Notes: generated by a model from the letters alone, not told the origin. Positions 18,436 through 28,110 are shown, counted from the first letter of the stretch. The stretch is DNA of 64,000 nucleotides from UTCFX2 sp963827155 (GCA_963827155.1 CAWGZV010000002.1:3224001-3288000), one strand, 5' to 3'. A program made the numbers and translations.

Positions 18436-19293
18436 GTGAAGTCGCAACCGCGAGGTGAAATCCTGATCCTGGCTGCTGCGGTGCTGTGGGGTACCACCGG
18501 AACCGCTCAAGCTCTCGCCCCCGCAGGCGCCAGCCCGCTTTCGGTGGGTGCGGTGCGGTTGATACTTGGCGGAATCAGCTTACTCTTCATTGCAATTACG
18601 CGCCGCGCCTTCACCCCCAGACGCCCCTGGCCAATCCCGGATACCCTGGTGGCTGCAGCCTGTATCGCCGCCTACCAGATCGCCTTCTTCTCTGCCGTCC
18701 ATATCACGGGTGTTGCGGTGGGGACGATTGTAGGCATCGGCAGCGCGCCGCTGCTTGCGGGAGCGCTAGCCTGGTTGGTGCAGCGCGAAAAACCCACCCG
18801 GCGCTGGATGTTTGCGACTTCGCTTGCGGTTTTGGGCTGCATTCTTCTGGCGGTTTCTTCAGGCAGCCTGACTTTCCAGGCGCTGGGCATTCTCCTGGCG
18901 CTCGGAGCAGGCGCATCTTACGCTGTCTACACTCTAGCCAGCAAGCGCCTGCTCGCCACCCACTCCCCGGATGCGGTCATGGCGCTCGTTTTTTGCCTGG
19001 GTTCGCTGCTTCTATCCCCCATTTTACTCATGGTTGATTTGAGCTGGCTTTTCCAGCCGCGCGGCCTGGCTGTTGCCCTGCACCTCGGTTTGATCGCTAC
19101 CGCCCTGGCTTATGTTTTCTTTGGTCGAGGCTTGAAATCCGTGCCAGCCGCAAACGCTGTCACCCTCTCGCTGGCCGAACCGCTCACAGCCGGGCTTCTG
19201 GGAGTATTACTTTTGGGTGAGGTCCTAACCCCACTGGCATGGGGCGGAATTCTGCTGCTGGCAGCCGGCGTCGGGTTAATCGCAAAGCGTTAA
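18436..19293 (+). CDS. EamA/DMT-family transporter
   Basis: The 285-residue protein has ten predicted membrane helices in two EamA repeats. The first starts ILILAAAVLWGTTGTAQALA and the second starts about residue 150 with GILLALGAGASYAVYTLASK; the end shows LAEPLTAGLLGVLLLGE, typical of drug/metabolite exporters. Substrate is not predictable. The start is GTG at 18436, with AGGA about 12 bases upstream. It is divergent from the UbiD gene with only about 50 bases between starts, so both promoters must share that short gap. A bidirectional terminator follows the stop. Confidence 0.85.
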   Translation: MKSQPRGEILILAAAVLWGTTGTAQALAPAGASPLSVGAVRLILGGISLLFIAITRRAFTPRRPWPIPDTLVAAACIAAYQIAFFSAVHITGVAVGTIVGIGSAPLLAGALAWLVQREKPTRRWMFATSLAVLGCILLAVSSGSLTFQALGILLALGAGASYAVYTLASKRLLATHSPDAVMALVFCLGSLLLSPILLMVDLSWLFQPRGLAVALHLGLIATALAYVFFGRGLKSVPAANAVTLSLAEPLTAGLLGVLLLGEVLTPLAWGGILLLAAGVGLIAKR

Positions 19294-19299
19294 AAAAGC

Positions 19300-19334
19300 A
19301 CCCCGACGGCTCGTGGAGCGGTCGGGGTCTCTTA
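19300..19334. terminator. Bidirectional rho-independent terminator
   Basis: ACCCCGACGGCTC and GAGCGGTCGGGGT pair around GTG with one mismatch. On the minus strand the hairpin is followed by GCTTTTTT, a good terminator for the Hsp20 gene. On the plus strand it is followed by CTCTTATT, a weaker one for the EamA gene. Confidence 0.85.
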
Positions 19335-19358
19335 TTAAAGATGTTTTTCTGCTGCAGA

Positions 19359-20231
19359 TCAGCCAGCTTTCACTTTGATTTTGCGCGCCTTGGCTTCACC
19401 AGCCTTTGGCAGGTATAGCCGCAGCACGCCATCTCTCACGGTAGCACTGATCTTGGCGCGGTCGATTTCATTCGAGAGCCGGAAGCTGCGTTGGAAATCC
19501 CCAGCTTCATATTCAGCAAAGGTGAGCGATCCACCTGGAACGATCGGATCAACCAGGGCATTGATCGTTAAGATGCTCTTCTCCAAAGTCACCTCAATCG
19601 AATCTTCACTTGCACCCGGCACATCCGCCACAATCACGATCTGGTCATCGACTTCGTAGATATCTGCGCGCGGAACAAAGCAGCGCACATCCCGAGTTCG
19701 CTCGGTTTCTTCTGTAGTAGTAATTTCTTCCTTCTCAACCTGCAGAGTTTGTGAATCAGCCATCATATCCTCCAATAATTCCTGAAGCATCATATTACGC
19801 GCTTTCACATTGATCTTGCGCGGCTTGTCTTCTTCTGCCCTGGGCAGAGAAATTGTCAGTACGCCGTTCTTGAAGGTCGCATCTACCTTGCCCACATTCA
19901 CCGAAAACGGCAGCTGGATCGAGCGGCTGAAGTTTCCATATCCGCGTTCCTGGCGATGGTAGCGCGCCCCTTCGGTCAGCTCATCGGGTTTGCGGTTTCC
20001 GCTTAAGGTCAGCGTATCGCCAACTACGCTGATATCGATATCTTCGGATCGAACTCCCGGTACTTCAGCGGTGATTGCAAGCCCCTCTTCGTTGTTCCAG
20101 ACATTCATCGCTGGATAAGTTGGCGCCCGGCGTATTCGAGAAGGGTAATAATCCTCAAACAGACGGTTCATCTCGCGCTGGAAACGGTCCATTTCTTGCG
20201 ATGGTGGTGAAAATCTAAATCGACGATACAT
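19359..20231 (-). CDS. Two Hsp20/alpha-crystallin domains in one frame (probably two cistrons)
   Basis: The frame codes for two small heat-shock proteins end to end. The first runs from MYRRFRFSPPSQEMDRF through TLTLSGNRKPDE to GVLTISLPRAEEDKPRKINV with its own I-x-V tail. The second begins MADSQTLQVEKEEITTTEE and ends LRLYLPKAGEAKARKIKV. Each domain is a holdase chaperone unit of usual size. Just before the second methionine the DNA reads GGAGGATATG, a Shine-Dalgarno, so the second protein can start on its own. The junction KARNMMLQELLEDMMADSQ has no conserved linker, and a one-base shift there would create TAA. I infer two coupled genes with the first stop lost to an indel; a true double-Hsp20 protein is possible. 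The start 20231 follows AGGAGG. Confidence 0.85.
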   Translation of the reverse strand: MYRRFRFSPPSQEMDRFQREMNRLFEDYYPSRIRRAPTYPAMNVWNNEEGLAITAEVPGVRSEDIDISVVGDTLTLSGNRKPDELTEGARYHRQERGYGNFSRSIQLPFSVNVGKVDATFKNGVLTISLPRAEEDKPRKINVKARNMMLQELLEDMMADSQTLQVEKEEITTTEETERTRDVRCFVPRADIYEVDDQIVIVADVPGASEDSIEVTLEKSILTINALVDPIVPGGSLTFAEYEAGDFQRSFRLSNEIDRAKISATVRDGVLRLYLPKAGEAKARKIKVKAG

Positions 20232-20454
20232 TCGTAGCTCCTCCTGTTGATTAAGCCTTGAGTTGGTTTCCACTAACCATGTTCAACTCATTTGCTTCAA
20301 TTTTTATAGCCCTAATATATCCAGAATGTGTAAGAACAATGCTAGATGAATATATGAGCTTTATAAATTTCGCCTTTACTGCATCCACCACGCGCTGTTT
20401 TTAACGTACAATAGACCCTGTCTGCTGGATTCAAGCAGCTGCTGGAGTGCCAGA

Positions 20455-21435
20455 ATGGAATATAAAGATTATTACAAAACCCTCGGCGTGACCAAGAACG
20501 CGACCAAAGAAGATATCAAGAAAGCCTACCGCAAGCTTGCCCGTCAGTATCACCCTGACATGAATCCTGGGGATAAAAAGTCCGAGGACAAATTTAAAGA
20601 GATCAACGAGGCTTATGAGGTCCTTTCGGATCAGACAAAGCGCGAGAAATACGACCAATTTGGCTCATCCTGGCAGCAGTACGAGCGCAGCGGGGGCCGG
20701 CCAGAGGATTTTGATTGGGGCCAGTGGACTTCCCGCCAGGGCGGCCAGCCGTATACCCGCACCGTCACTCCAGAAGAGTTCCAGCAGATGTTCGGTGGAA
20801 TGGGTGGAAATGCAGGCGGATTTGGAGGTTTTTCCGATTTCTTCGAGGCCTTGTTCGGAAATCTGGGTGGATCAGCAGGCAGCCGCACTCGATCTGGGCG
20901 AACAAGCACGAAAGCCCAAGCTCGCGGCAGCGACGCAGAGCAGGTCGTCGAAGTCTCCCTGGAAGACGCTTATCGTGGTGCGAGCCTGAATTTGCAGTGG
21001 GAAGGCGGTCGGAAGATCGAAGCTCGCATCCCCCCGGGTGTGAAAACCGGTTCGAAGATTCGTCTGAGCGGTCAGGGTCAGCCCGGTTTCGGCGGCGGGC
21101 AGGCCGGTGATCTTTACCTCAAGGTCGATGTTCGTCAGCACCCGCTTTTTAATCGGGAAGGCGACGATTTGAAGGTCAAAGTCCCTGTTGATCTCTATAC
21201 GGCGGTCCTGGGAGGAAAAGTCAGCGTACCCACTCTCGACCGCTCTGTCGAGCTCACGGTCCCACCGGGAACGTCGAATGGCAAGACTTTCCGGCTGCGC
21301 GGGCTTGGCATGCCTCATCTAAAAAATCCCGAAGAGCGCGGCAACCTATACGCCTCGGTTGATATCCAGCTTCCCACAAACCTGAGTCCTCAAGAGCAGG
21401 AGCTGTTTGAAAAATTACGCGATATTCGGAAATAG
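20455..21435 (+). CDS. DnaJ-class co-chaperone (CbpA-like)
   Basis: The 326-residue protein starts with a J domain (MEYKDYYKTLGVTKNATKED, HPD in ARQYHPDMNPG), continues with a Gly/Phe-rich region around residues 110-145 (FGGMGGNAGGFGGFSDFF), and ends with the two DnaJ C-terminal beta domains (GASLNLQWEGGRKIEARIPP, LYLKVDVRQHPLFNREGDDL). The cysteine zinc fingers of DnaJ are absent, so it belongs to the CbpA type that stimulates DnaK. It is divergent from the Hsp20 gene across a 220-base gap. I looked there for a CIRCE element and found none, so the heat-shock control, if any, is of another kind. Confidence 0.9.
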   Translation: MEYKDYYKTLGVTKNATKEDIKKAYRKLARQYHPDMNPGDKKSEDKFKEINEAYEVLSDQTKREKYDQFGSSWQQYERSGGRPEDFDWGQWTSRQGGQPYTRTVTPEEFQQMFGGMGGNAGGFGGFSDFFEALFGNLGGSAGSRTRSGRTSTKAQARGSDAEQVVEVSLEDAYRGASLNLQWEGGRKIEARIPPGVKTGSKIRLSGQGQPGFGGGQAGDLYLKVDVRQHPLFNREGDDLKVKVPVDLYTAVLGGKVSVPTLDRSVELTVPPGTSNGKTFRLRGLGMPHLKNPEERGNLYASVDIQLPTNLSPQEQELFEKLRDIRK

Positions 21436-21549
21436 CAGCTTGGGATTTAGCGACCAAAACTATTTTGGGTGAAATGATATAATTATTAAAAGTATCGTAC
21501 AAACCCGGAACTAATACAGAACAAATCGGGCAATAGAGGAGGATTTTTC

Positions 21550-22017
21550 ATGATTTCCCCAGAGCTGTTGCGAAGATATCCTTTCTTTGGTCAGTTCAAG
21601 AATGGCCAGCTAGACGTTCTCGCTATGTTAGGTGAACAAATAAATTTTGATGACGATCAGCTGATCTTTGAGCAGGGCAAGCCTGCTTCCAGCCTATTCT
21701 TCTTGCTCGATGGCTGCATCGATCTTTACTATACCATCCCGGATAATACTCTCCCCGGCGGTCAGAAGGAGATCCCGGTTTGCGAGATTAATGTTGGGGA
21801 ACCATTCGGCATCTCGACTCTAATCGAGCCGAATACACTCACCTCCACTGCGCGCAGCCGGGGAAATAGCCGGGCGCTTAGTTTTAGTGGCGATGGCTTG
21901 AAGAAGATTATGCAAGAAGATCCAGCTCTCGAGCTGGTTATGCTGCGCCGCATCTCCCATACTGCAATCGAGCGCCTTTACGCCACCCGTACCCAGCTCG
22001 CCGCCGCGATTACCTAA
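21550..22017 (+). CDS. Cyclic nucleotide-binding-domain protein without a DNA-binding domain
   Basis: This intact 155-residue protein is a single cNMP-binding beta-roll. The pattern is LRRYPFFGQFKNGQLDVLA, LIFEQGKPASSLFFLLDGCI, VGEPFGISTLIEPN and a C-terminal helix. The phosphate-binding cassette lacks the RSA motif of CRP (it has ISTLIEPNTLTSTARS), so cAMP binding is doubtful. No HTH domain follows the C-terminal helix. It could be a ligand sensor acting on a partner protein. GAGGAGG lies just before the start. The neighbouring genes (CbpA upstream, FtcD downstream) do not suggest a partner. Confidence 0.75.
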   Translation: MISPELLRRYPFFGQFKNGQLDVLAMLGEQINFDDDQLIFEQGKPASSLFFLLDGCIDLYYTIPDNTLPGGQKEIPVCEINVGEPFGISTLIEPNTLTSTARSRGNSRALSFSGDGLKKIMQEDPALELVMLRRISHTAIERLYATRTQLAAAIT

Positions 22018-22138
22018 TCTGTTTCAGACACCCCACCATTATCAACTTCAGTATTCGATCGTCCCAGGGTCCAGGTCAGCTTTCGAGCCGACCTGGATTG
22101 TGTGTATAATAGGACGTCTGTCTTTTGGAGGGAGCCGA

Positions 22139-23678
22139 ATGTCTGAACCAATTGTCGAATGCATTGCAAATTACTCAGATGCCCGCCGCCCAGAGGTGAT
22201 TGAGAAAATCGCCCAATCCATCCTCTCGGTTGCAGGAATCTCCTTACTGGATCGGCATTCCGACCAGGATCACAACCGTACTGTGCTGACATTCGTCGGA
22301 CCTCCTGAGCAAGTCGAAGAAGCCGCTTATCGATCCATCGCCAAGGCAGCGGAGCTCATCGACCTGGATCACCATACCGGTGAACATCCTCGCATCGGTG
22401 CAGCAGATGTAGTGCCCTTTGTACCTATTCGAAATATCAGCATGCCCGAATGCGTTCTCATCGCTCGTCGGCTCGGGGCAGCGGGTTGGATCGGAGCTCA
22501 ACATTCCGGTCTATCTCTATGAAGAAGCTGCCGCTCGCCCAGAGCGAAAAAATCTCGAAAATATCCGCCGCGGCCAGTATGAATCTTTAAAAGCGGAGAT
22601 CGGCCTCAATCCAGAGCGGGATCCTGATTTCGGCCCCAAGAAAGTTGGTTCTGCCGGGGCAGTCGTGATTGGGGCGCGCCAGCCGCTCATCGCTTTCAAT
22701 ATTTACCTGACCACCAACGATGTCAGCATCGCAAAAAGGATCGCCAGATCCGTACGCAATTCTTCTGGCGGCCTGCGCTATGTGAAAGCGCTCGGCCTGC
22801 TCGTAGATGGCCGCGCCCAGGTCTCGATGAACCTGACAAATTTTCACGCTACCCCTATCGCCCGCGTTGTCGAGCTGATCCGGAGTGAAGCTGCCCGCTA
22901 CGGGGTTGGGGTGCATCACAGCGAGCTGGTTGGACTGATCCCGCAGGAAGCCCTGGTCGATGCAGCCCGCTGGCACCTTCAGCTCGACCAGTTCGAGCCT
23001 CACCAGATCCTGGAATACCGGCTTGCCGAAACCCAGCGGCAAGCAAGCGCCTCAGCTTCAGAAGATTTTCTGGATGCGCTCGCCGATGGGACACCCGCTC
23101 CTGGCGGCGGCTCGGCAGCTGCTTACACCGGTGCAGCCGCAGCCGCGCTGGCAGCCATGGTCGCGCGCCTCACGCTTGGAAAAAAGAAATATCTGGCTGT
23201 AGAAGCCGAGATGTACACCATGCTTGAAGAAGCAGAGACCCTGCGCCGCGAGCTAAAAACCGCCATAGAGAAAGACGCCCGCGCCTTCACAGCAGTCTTA
23301 GACGCTTTCAAGCTGCCTCGCGATACGGATGAGGAAGCTGCCGCTCGCCAGGCTTCGATCGATTCTGCCACGCTTACTGCGGCAGAAATTCCACTTGAGA
23401 CCGCTCGAATGGCTGTGCGGGTCATGGAACTCGCCGGACGAGCAGTTGCGGTAGGAAATGTTAATGCAATCAGCGATGGCGCCACCGGTGTCGCCCTGGC
23501 GCGCGCCGCGCTGTCTGGCGCGGGCTATAACATTCGGATTAACGTCGCCAGCCTGAGCGATCCCGCGCCTGGCATCCCGCTCATCGATGCTGTTCGCCTT
23601 CTCGAATCCCAGGCAGATCAGATCGAAACCCAGGTTCGCAAGGACATGTTCGACCGTGGGGGCATCTCCCTTCCATGA
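22139..23678 (+). CDS. ftcD: Bifunctional glutamate formimidoyltransferase / formimidoyl-THF cyclodeaminase, frameshifted
   Basis: The N-terminal two-thirds is formimidoyltransferase: MSEPIVECIANYSDARRPEV, HTGEHPRIGAADVVPFVPI and KALGLLVDGRAQVSMNLTNF. The last ~200 residues are the helical cyclodeaminase domain: TPAPGGGSAAAYTGAAAAAL and VNAISDGATGVALARAA. The enzyme moves a formimino group from formiminoglutamate (histidine breakdown) to tetrahydrofolate and then releases ammonia to give methenyl-THF. The first frame breaks at about 22480. The run GGGG there should be GGG, giving RRLGQRVGSELNIPVYLYEE. The start has TTGGAGGGAG upstream. Its stop overlaps the start of the M23 gene (ATGA). No other histidine-degradation gene is nearby. 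Confidence 0.9.
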
Positions 23679-24820
23679 GCGGCCTCTCCCGAGCAGGTAG
23701 AGCGCCTGGTATTAGACAGGTCTCCATCAGGCTGTTCTCAGGTCTGATTTTGTGTACTGCCGCGATTTCTGCCTGCGCTACCGAGGCCGCCAAGCCGGAT
23801 CAGATTTCCGTTTCACAGCCCACATCACCGATTGCTCCGGTTGAAACCGAGCCGGTCGGACCGCCCACTGCGACCCTTCTCCCCGCGGCTTCTCCCACAG
23901 ACCAACCATCACCTATTCCGATATCTTCATCAGAGCCTTCTCCTACTTCGATCCCGACCGACCCCTGCCAGGAAGATCTCTGTGTTTACGCATCGCCGCT
24001 CTTCCTGCGCCGCCCGATTGATCCCCCTGCCAACGATTCGGTTGATCCATCTTATCGTTTCGGCAGCACCCAATCCGGGATGCGCGAGCCGCATCATGGG
24101 GTCGAGTTCCTTAATCCGAACGGCACACCAGTCTTCGCCGCCGGAGACGGTACGGTTGTGGTCGCGGGCACAGATGTGGATCCGATCACGCCTCACGGAG
24201 CCTGGCCGATCCTCTTCTACGGCCCATATTCCAATTTCTACGGCAACCTGGTAGTGATCGAACATCCCATCACGGCTGCCCTCCAGGCAGAACTCCCCGA
24301 TTTAGTCGGTCCGCTCTTCAGCTTATACGGCCACCTTTCGGCAGTTTCCGTTGAGGTTGGGCAGCAGGTCACGGCTGGGCAGCAGATCGGCGCGGTTGGG
24401 ATGGCTGGAATAGCGACAGGCAGCCACCTGCATTTCGAAGTCCGCATCGGCGAAAACAGCTACAAAGCCTCCCGAAATCCGGAGCTCTGGCTATCCCCAC
24501 ACCTTGGGACGGAAGGGCAGCTCAACGGCGCGATCGCAGGACATTTCCTGGACTCATACGGCGCCACCATGGAGATGCCGAGCATCACGATTCAGCATCT
24601 GCCGGACGGCCCTGAAAGCAAGCCCGATTTTCAAGTCACCGTCATTACCTATGAAGAAAAAGCCCTGATCGATCAGCCGCCGTTCTACAATTCATTCGGT
24701 GTTGGCGACCTGCCTGCCGGGCTCTACCGCATCGCTTTCCCGATGGGAGGGCTGCGCCGCGAGCTCATCCAGGTCTATCCTGGTCAGCTGACTGTGGTTA
24801 CTTTTCGGTCGGAACAATGA
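23675..24820 (+). CDS. M23-family peptidase-like lipoprotein
   Basis: The N-terminus has a signal with lipobox-like TAAISACATEAA, followed by a Thr/Pro/Ser-rich stalk to about residue 95. The catalytic-like domain shows REPHHGVEFLNPNGTPVFAA, LYGHLSAVSVEVGQQVTAG and GSHLHFEVR. In LytM peptidases the zinc is held by HxxxD and HxH. Here the first motif reads HHGVE, with Glu for Asp, while HLH is intact. The enzyme may therefore bind zinc or may be a degenerate regulator of cell-wall cleavage. A further C-terminal domain of about 110 residues follows. It starts inside the ftcD stop codon (ATGA), so the two are co-translated. Confidence 0.8.
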   Translation: MSGLSRAGRAPGIRQVSIRLFSGLILCTAAISACATEAAKPDQISVSQPTSPIAPVETEPVGPPTATLLPAASPTDQPSPIPISSSEPSPTSIPTDPCQEDLCVYASPLFLRRPIDPPANDSVDPSYRFGSTQSGMREPHHGVEFLNPNGTPVFAAGDGTVVVAGTDVDPITPHGAWPILFYGPYSNFYGNLVVIEHPITAALQAELPDLVGPLFSLYGHLSAVSVEVGQQVTAGQQIGAVGMAGIATGSHLHFEVRIGENSYKASRNPELWLSPHLGTEGQLNGAIAGHFLDSYGATMEMPSITIQHLPDGPESKPDFQVTVITYEEKALIDQPPFYNSFGVGDLPAGLYRIAFPMGGLRRELIQVYPGQLTVVTFRSEQ

Positions 24821-24903
24821 CCCTCAATATCTAGGCACAAAGATCTTTTTTAAAATTTTTACGTACTTCGCTTATTTGCCTTAAATTTACTTTGGAGGAA
24901 GAA

Positions 24904-25458
24904 ATGGGATTAAAGCCTGATCACTGGATTCGAAAGATGGCTCGCGAGCAGCGCATGATTGAGCCGTATGAAGATGGGCAGGTGCGAGACGGCGTCATAT
25001 CTTTTGGAGTCTCTTCCTATGGGTACGACATCCGCGTTGCTGACGAATTTAAAATCTTCACCAATGTTTTCTCTGCGGTGGTCGATCCAAAGCATTTTGA
25101 TCCCATGTCAATGGTAGATTTCCGCGGCACGGTCTGCACCATCCCCCCTAATTCTTTCGCCCTGGCCCGAACAGTGGAATATTTCCGCATCCCGCGCCGC
25201 GTACTGACCGTCTGCCTCGGAAAATCCACCTACGCCCGCTGCGAAATCATTGTCAATGTCACCCCTTTTGAGCCAGAGTGGGAGGGCTATGTCACCCTCG
25301 AGATCTCCAACACCACCCCGCTCCCCGCCCGGATCTATGCCAACGAAGGCATAGCCCAGGTCCTCTTCTTCGAAGCCGACGAAGAATGCTCTATTTCTTA
25401 TGCAGACAAGAAAGGGAAATACCAGAAGCAGGAAGCTATCGTCCTGCCGAAGCTGTGA
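24904..25458 (+). CDS. dcd: dCTP deaminase
   Basis: This intact 184-residue protein of the dUTPase fold makes dUTP from dCTP for thymidylate synthesis. Recognisable blocks are GVSSYGYDIRVADEFKIFT, LGKSTYARCEIIVNVTPFEP, the catalytic Glu in GYVTLEISNTTPLPARIY, GIAQVLFFEADE and the C-terminal GKYQKQ. The start is the ATG at 24904, ten bases after GGAGG, rather than an upstream in-frame codon. It stands alone after the M23 gene, separated by an AT-rich stretch, and is convergent with the membrane protein at 25466, with only seven bases between the stops. Confidence 0.93.
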   Translation: MGLKPDHWIRKMAREQRMIEPYEDGQVRDGVISFGVSSYGYDIRVADEFKIFTNVFSAVVDPKHFDPMSMVDFRGTVCTIPPNSFALARTVEYFRIPRRVLTVCLGKSTYARCEIIVNVTPFEPEWEGYVTLEISNTTPLPARIYANEGIAQVLFFEADEECSISYADKKGKYQKQEAIVLPKL

Positions 25459-25465
25459 TCAGACG

Positions 25466-27209
25466 CTATTGAGTAAGGCAGTTGATGTCCTCAAAATACT
25501 GAAAGCCTGTTCCTATAGCTTTCTCGAAAACAAAATCAGTGAAAATCTTTCCATACCTCAGGACATCATAATTTGAGGTTGTATATATCCGAATTGAGGG
25601 GCGGGCCGGGTTTGAGTATTCGTTTAGTGAATAATAATGGATGGGCTCTCCATTCGTATCCAGCGCCGCAGCGGATAAAGGGACGACCCGGTTTTCCCAC
25701 CCGCGGATCGCGGCCTCAAACGCGATCAACTCCTCCATCATCCAGGAATCGGTTTTCACTACAATATTGCCTTTATCCAGATTGGGTTTTTCTAAAATGC
25801 AATAAATCAGTTCCTTGCCTTTTATTAAGTCTGGGTGGGGCGGGATTTGATTCACCATCCAGCCTCCGATATGTCGCAATCCATCCTCTGTACGGATTTC
25901 CCTAAGTTTAATCAACCCCGCAGATAACGGCAGCAGTATCGCAATTCCAACTGCAGTTTGCACAAGCCTTCTTCTTGAGGAAGATCGCGGTGCATTCCCT
26001 TCGGATGCGAAGTAAAACTTCAACGGCACTGCAGCGCAAAGTCCTGCAATGACTGAGGAACTAAGCAGGAAATATTTGGGGGATCCATAAGGAATTGAAA
26101 AATAGAAAACCATTTCAGGCAGGATTAGAAACAGGATAATGACAATAATGTCCATTCGCCTGTACGTATTTGGACCGATCAATCTGGGTTCCTTTAGGTT
26201 CCCCTGTTGAAGTTTACGTTTTCTTGCGGTCAAACGAAGTCGCCTTAAGAAATAGATCAATCCAACCAGGATCATTCCGCCGAGCACCAAAAGCTGCCCC
26301 CAGCCAAAACCTGCCAGGATGACCGGAAATTTATGCGGATAGAGCCGCGAGAACTGGGCTGGTGAGCCAGCAGACAATGCCAGGGAGATTGACGCGCTCA
26401 TATTCCGCATCACCAGAATATAGGTGAGCCCTGCTGATAATAACAGCAGCCCGATTTTGAATAATTGCGGTTTATTCTGATCGGAGTTCATTCTTTGAAG
26501 CGGGAGAATGATCAGCAACAGCAACCCAGGCAGAAACAAGACTGAAATCGAAGCGCATCAAGATCGCCAGACCATAGAAAACGCCAGAAAAAGCAATCAG
26601 AAAGAAATGGGAGAAGCGGTCTCCTTCTCGCCCATAAATGGCGAATAGGAATGCAGATGACAGGCAAAAAACTGCCAGGATTTTATCGTTGATATAGACC
26701 GACCCCGAGACGAAGAGCTCCGGCGAAATCGCGATCATCAGGTAGATCAGCAGAAGAGCGATGAGCGGAAGCGGGCGGAACAGCTTGAACAGGAATAAAG
26801 CCAGAAGTACTGGGGTAAACGTTCCCGCGATGAAGCAGAGCATCAACATTCGTGCGCCAGCGGCTCCCAGGGCACAGGTTAGCTTCCCAAGAAAGTAAAC
26901 TCCCGTCATCGTGTGATAGCGGTAGAAGGGGGGAAAAACTGGGTGACTGAACCTCTCCAGCGTACGGAGCTCATCCGCACCCTTTATTTCCTGCAAATAT
27001 GCCCGGTATTCAAATTCCAGGAATCTGGGAGGGTGGAAGTAGTAAGGGCCGATATCCTCCCGGACGCAGATCCTCGCCACCCCCGCCGCGATCGCGGCAT
27101 CATCGCCTTCGATGAACTCCGTTGGTGTCGCATACGCCCAGCGGAGCACACCGACCGCCAGCATACAGACCACGACGAGAGAAAGCGATAGAACTCTGTT
27201 TCCTACCAT
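25466..27209 (-). CDS. Polytopic membrane protein, possibly GT-C-type glycosyltransferase, frameshifted
   Basis: The two overlapping frames join at about 26530 in a T run to give a chain of about 580 residues. Around ten to twelve hydrophobic segments fill the first two thirds, and a soluble C-terminal domain of about 150 residues follows. The first outer loop carries FIEGDDAAIAAGVARICVRE with paired acidic residues, as in GT-C enzymes that use polyprenyl-phosphate sugars (ArnT, PMT, DUF2298-like). I do not recognise a specific family, so the glycosyltransferase call is an inference from topology and the acidic first loop. The C-terminal part contains YCILEKPNLDKGNIVVKTDS. It is followed upstream by an AT-rich gap and is not obviously in an operon. 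Confidence 0.55.
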
Positions 27210-27472
27210 CAATATCCAAACCGTTGGATTGGCCTATCCCCGTTTTTTTATTCTATCATAAGGGATAATTCAGGCGTCTGGATCAAAACATTCAATTTAG
27301 ATCCGAGACTACCCTCAAAAAACGTCAAAATAAATTCGGGGATGTGAGGGTACTTTGGAACGAGAGGCGATCAGGATTCCTGGCTTGGATTTAAAGTGAA
27401 TATTGACGAACCATTAAGCTGCTATTGAATTGAAAATCGATGCATCGAAAATCCCGAAGTTTGTTAGAAGAA

Positions 27473-28027
27473 TTATGTAGACTGATTAGATTTAAAAAGG
27501 CCTTTCAACCTCGGCTTGATCGCCTGCCACACCGGGCAGCGGTCGTGAACCGCGCTGAAGAGCGCCAGGATGCCCAGCCCTGCAATCAGCAGGTAGATGC
27601 CTTTGAAATCTTGCCAGTAAGCCATGAAGAGCAGCATCCCCCCAATCGCGATCCGCAGAAAACGGTCGATCCAGGTCAGCGGCACTGATGCCGGCGCAAC
27701 GATCTCTCCGCTCACTGCTGAATCAAAGATGCTCGCCAGCGCAGTATAGTTGGCCGCCCCGGTCTCGCGCACCACTTCTCGCCCGTCCTTAAACCCAATC
27801 ACCGTCGGAATACCATATATTTTCAAGGAGCGCAGCACATCTGGCTGCTCGTCGGCATTTACTTTCCATACATCTACCTTTCCTTCAAATTCCTGCCCAA
27901 GCTTCTTGAGTAGCGGGTCCACCATTCGGCACGGCCCGCACCACGGCGCCCAGAAGTCCACCACCACAGGGCGCGGATTAGAGTTTAATTTTTCGAAGAA
28001 ATTAATTCTGCCAATTTTTTCCTCCAT
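27473..28027 (-). CDS. Thioredoxin fused to a C-terminal DUF2892-like membrane domain
   Basis: Residues 1-105 form a thioredoxin domain with the active site FWAPWCGPCRMVDPLL and the cis-proline in IYGIPTVIGF. Residues 120-184 hold two hydrophobic segments with DRFLRIAIGGMLLFMAY and a short CPVWQAIKPRLKG, the pattern of DUF2892 (YgaP-type membrane hairpins). The protein is thus a membrane-tethered cytoplasmic thioredoxin. Rhodanese-DUF2892 fusions are better known, and here thioredoxin takes the rhodanese place. It lies downstream of the CO dehydrogenase operon on the same strand, but two hairpins separate them. No frameshift is seen. Confidence 0.85.
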   Translation of the reverse strand: MEEKIGRINFFEKLNSNPRPVVVDFWAPWCGPCRMVDPLLKKLGQEFEGKVDVWKVNADEQPDVLRSLKIYGIPTVIGFKDGREVVRETGAANYTALASIFDSAVSGEIVAPASVPLTWIDRFLRIAIGGMLLFMAYWQDFKGIYLLIAGLGILALFSAVHDRCPVWQAIKPRLKGLFKSNQST

Positions 28028-28087
28028 GGATCTTATGTGAATGGTTTCCTTTTGGATGCTGCTGCTGCAGATTGGTTACAAATACAA

Positions 28088-28110
28088 CCGGGGCGCATTC
28101 TGCGCCCCGG
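28088..28110. terminator. Strong GC hairpin between the CODH operon and the thioredoxin gene
   Basis: CCGGGGCGCA and TGCGCCCCGG pair perfectly around TTC. On the minus strand it is followed by TTGTATTTGT, which is moderately T-rich. It could stop leftward read-through from the CO dehydrogenase operon before the thioredoxin gene, or act in the leader of that gene, which starts about 60 bases further. Confidence 0.55.

Noticed and set aside
20240..20454. CIRCE or HAIR heat-shock operator between hsp20 and cbpA
   Set aside because: No TTAGCACTC/GAGTGCTAA or CTTGAGT/ACTCAAG pair is present.
22419..22530. Programmed ribosomal frameshift in ftcD and other genes
   Set aside because: No conserved slippery heptamer plus stimulatory structure is seen, and the same one-base homopolymer slip recurs in unrelated housekeeping genes, so sequence error is simpler.
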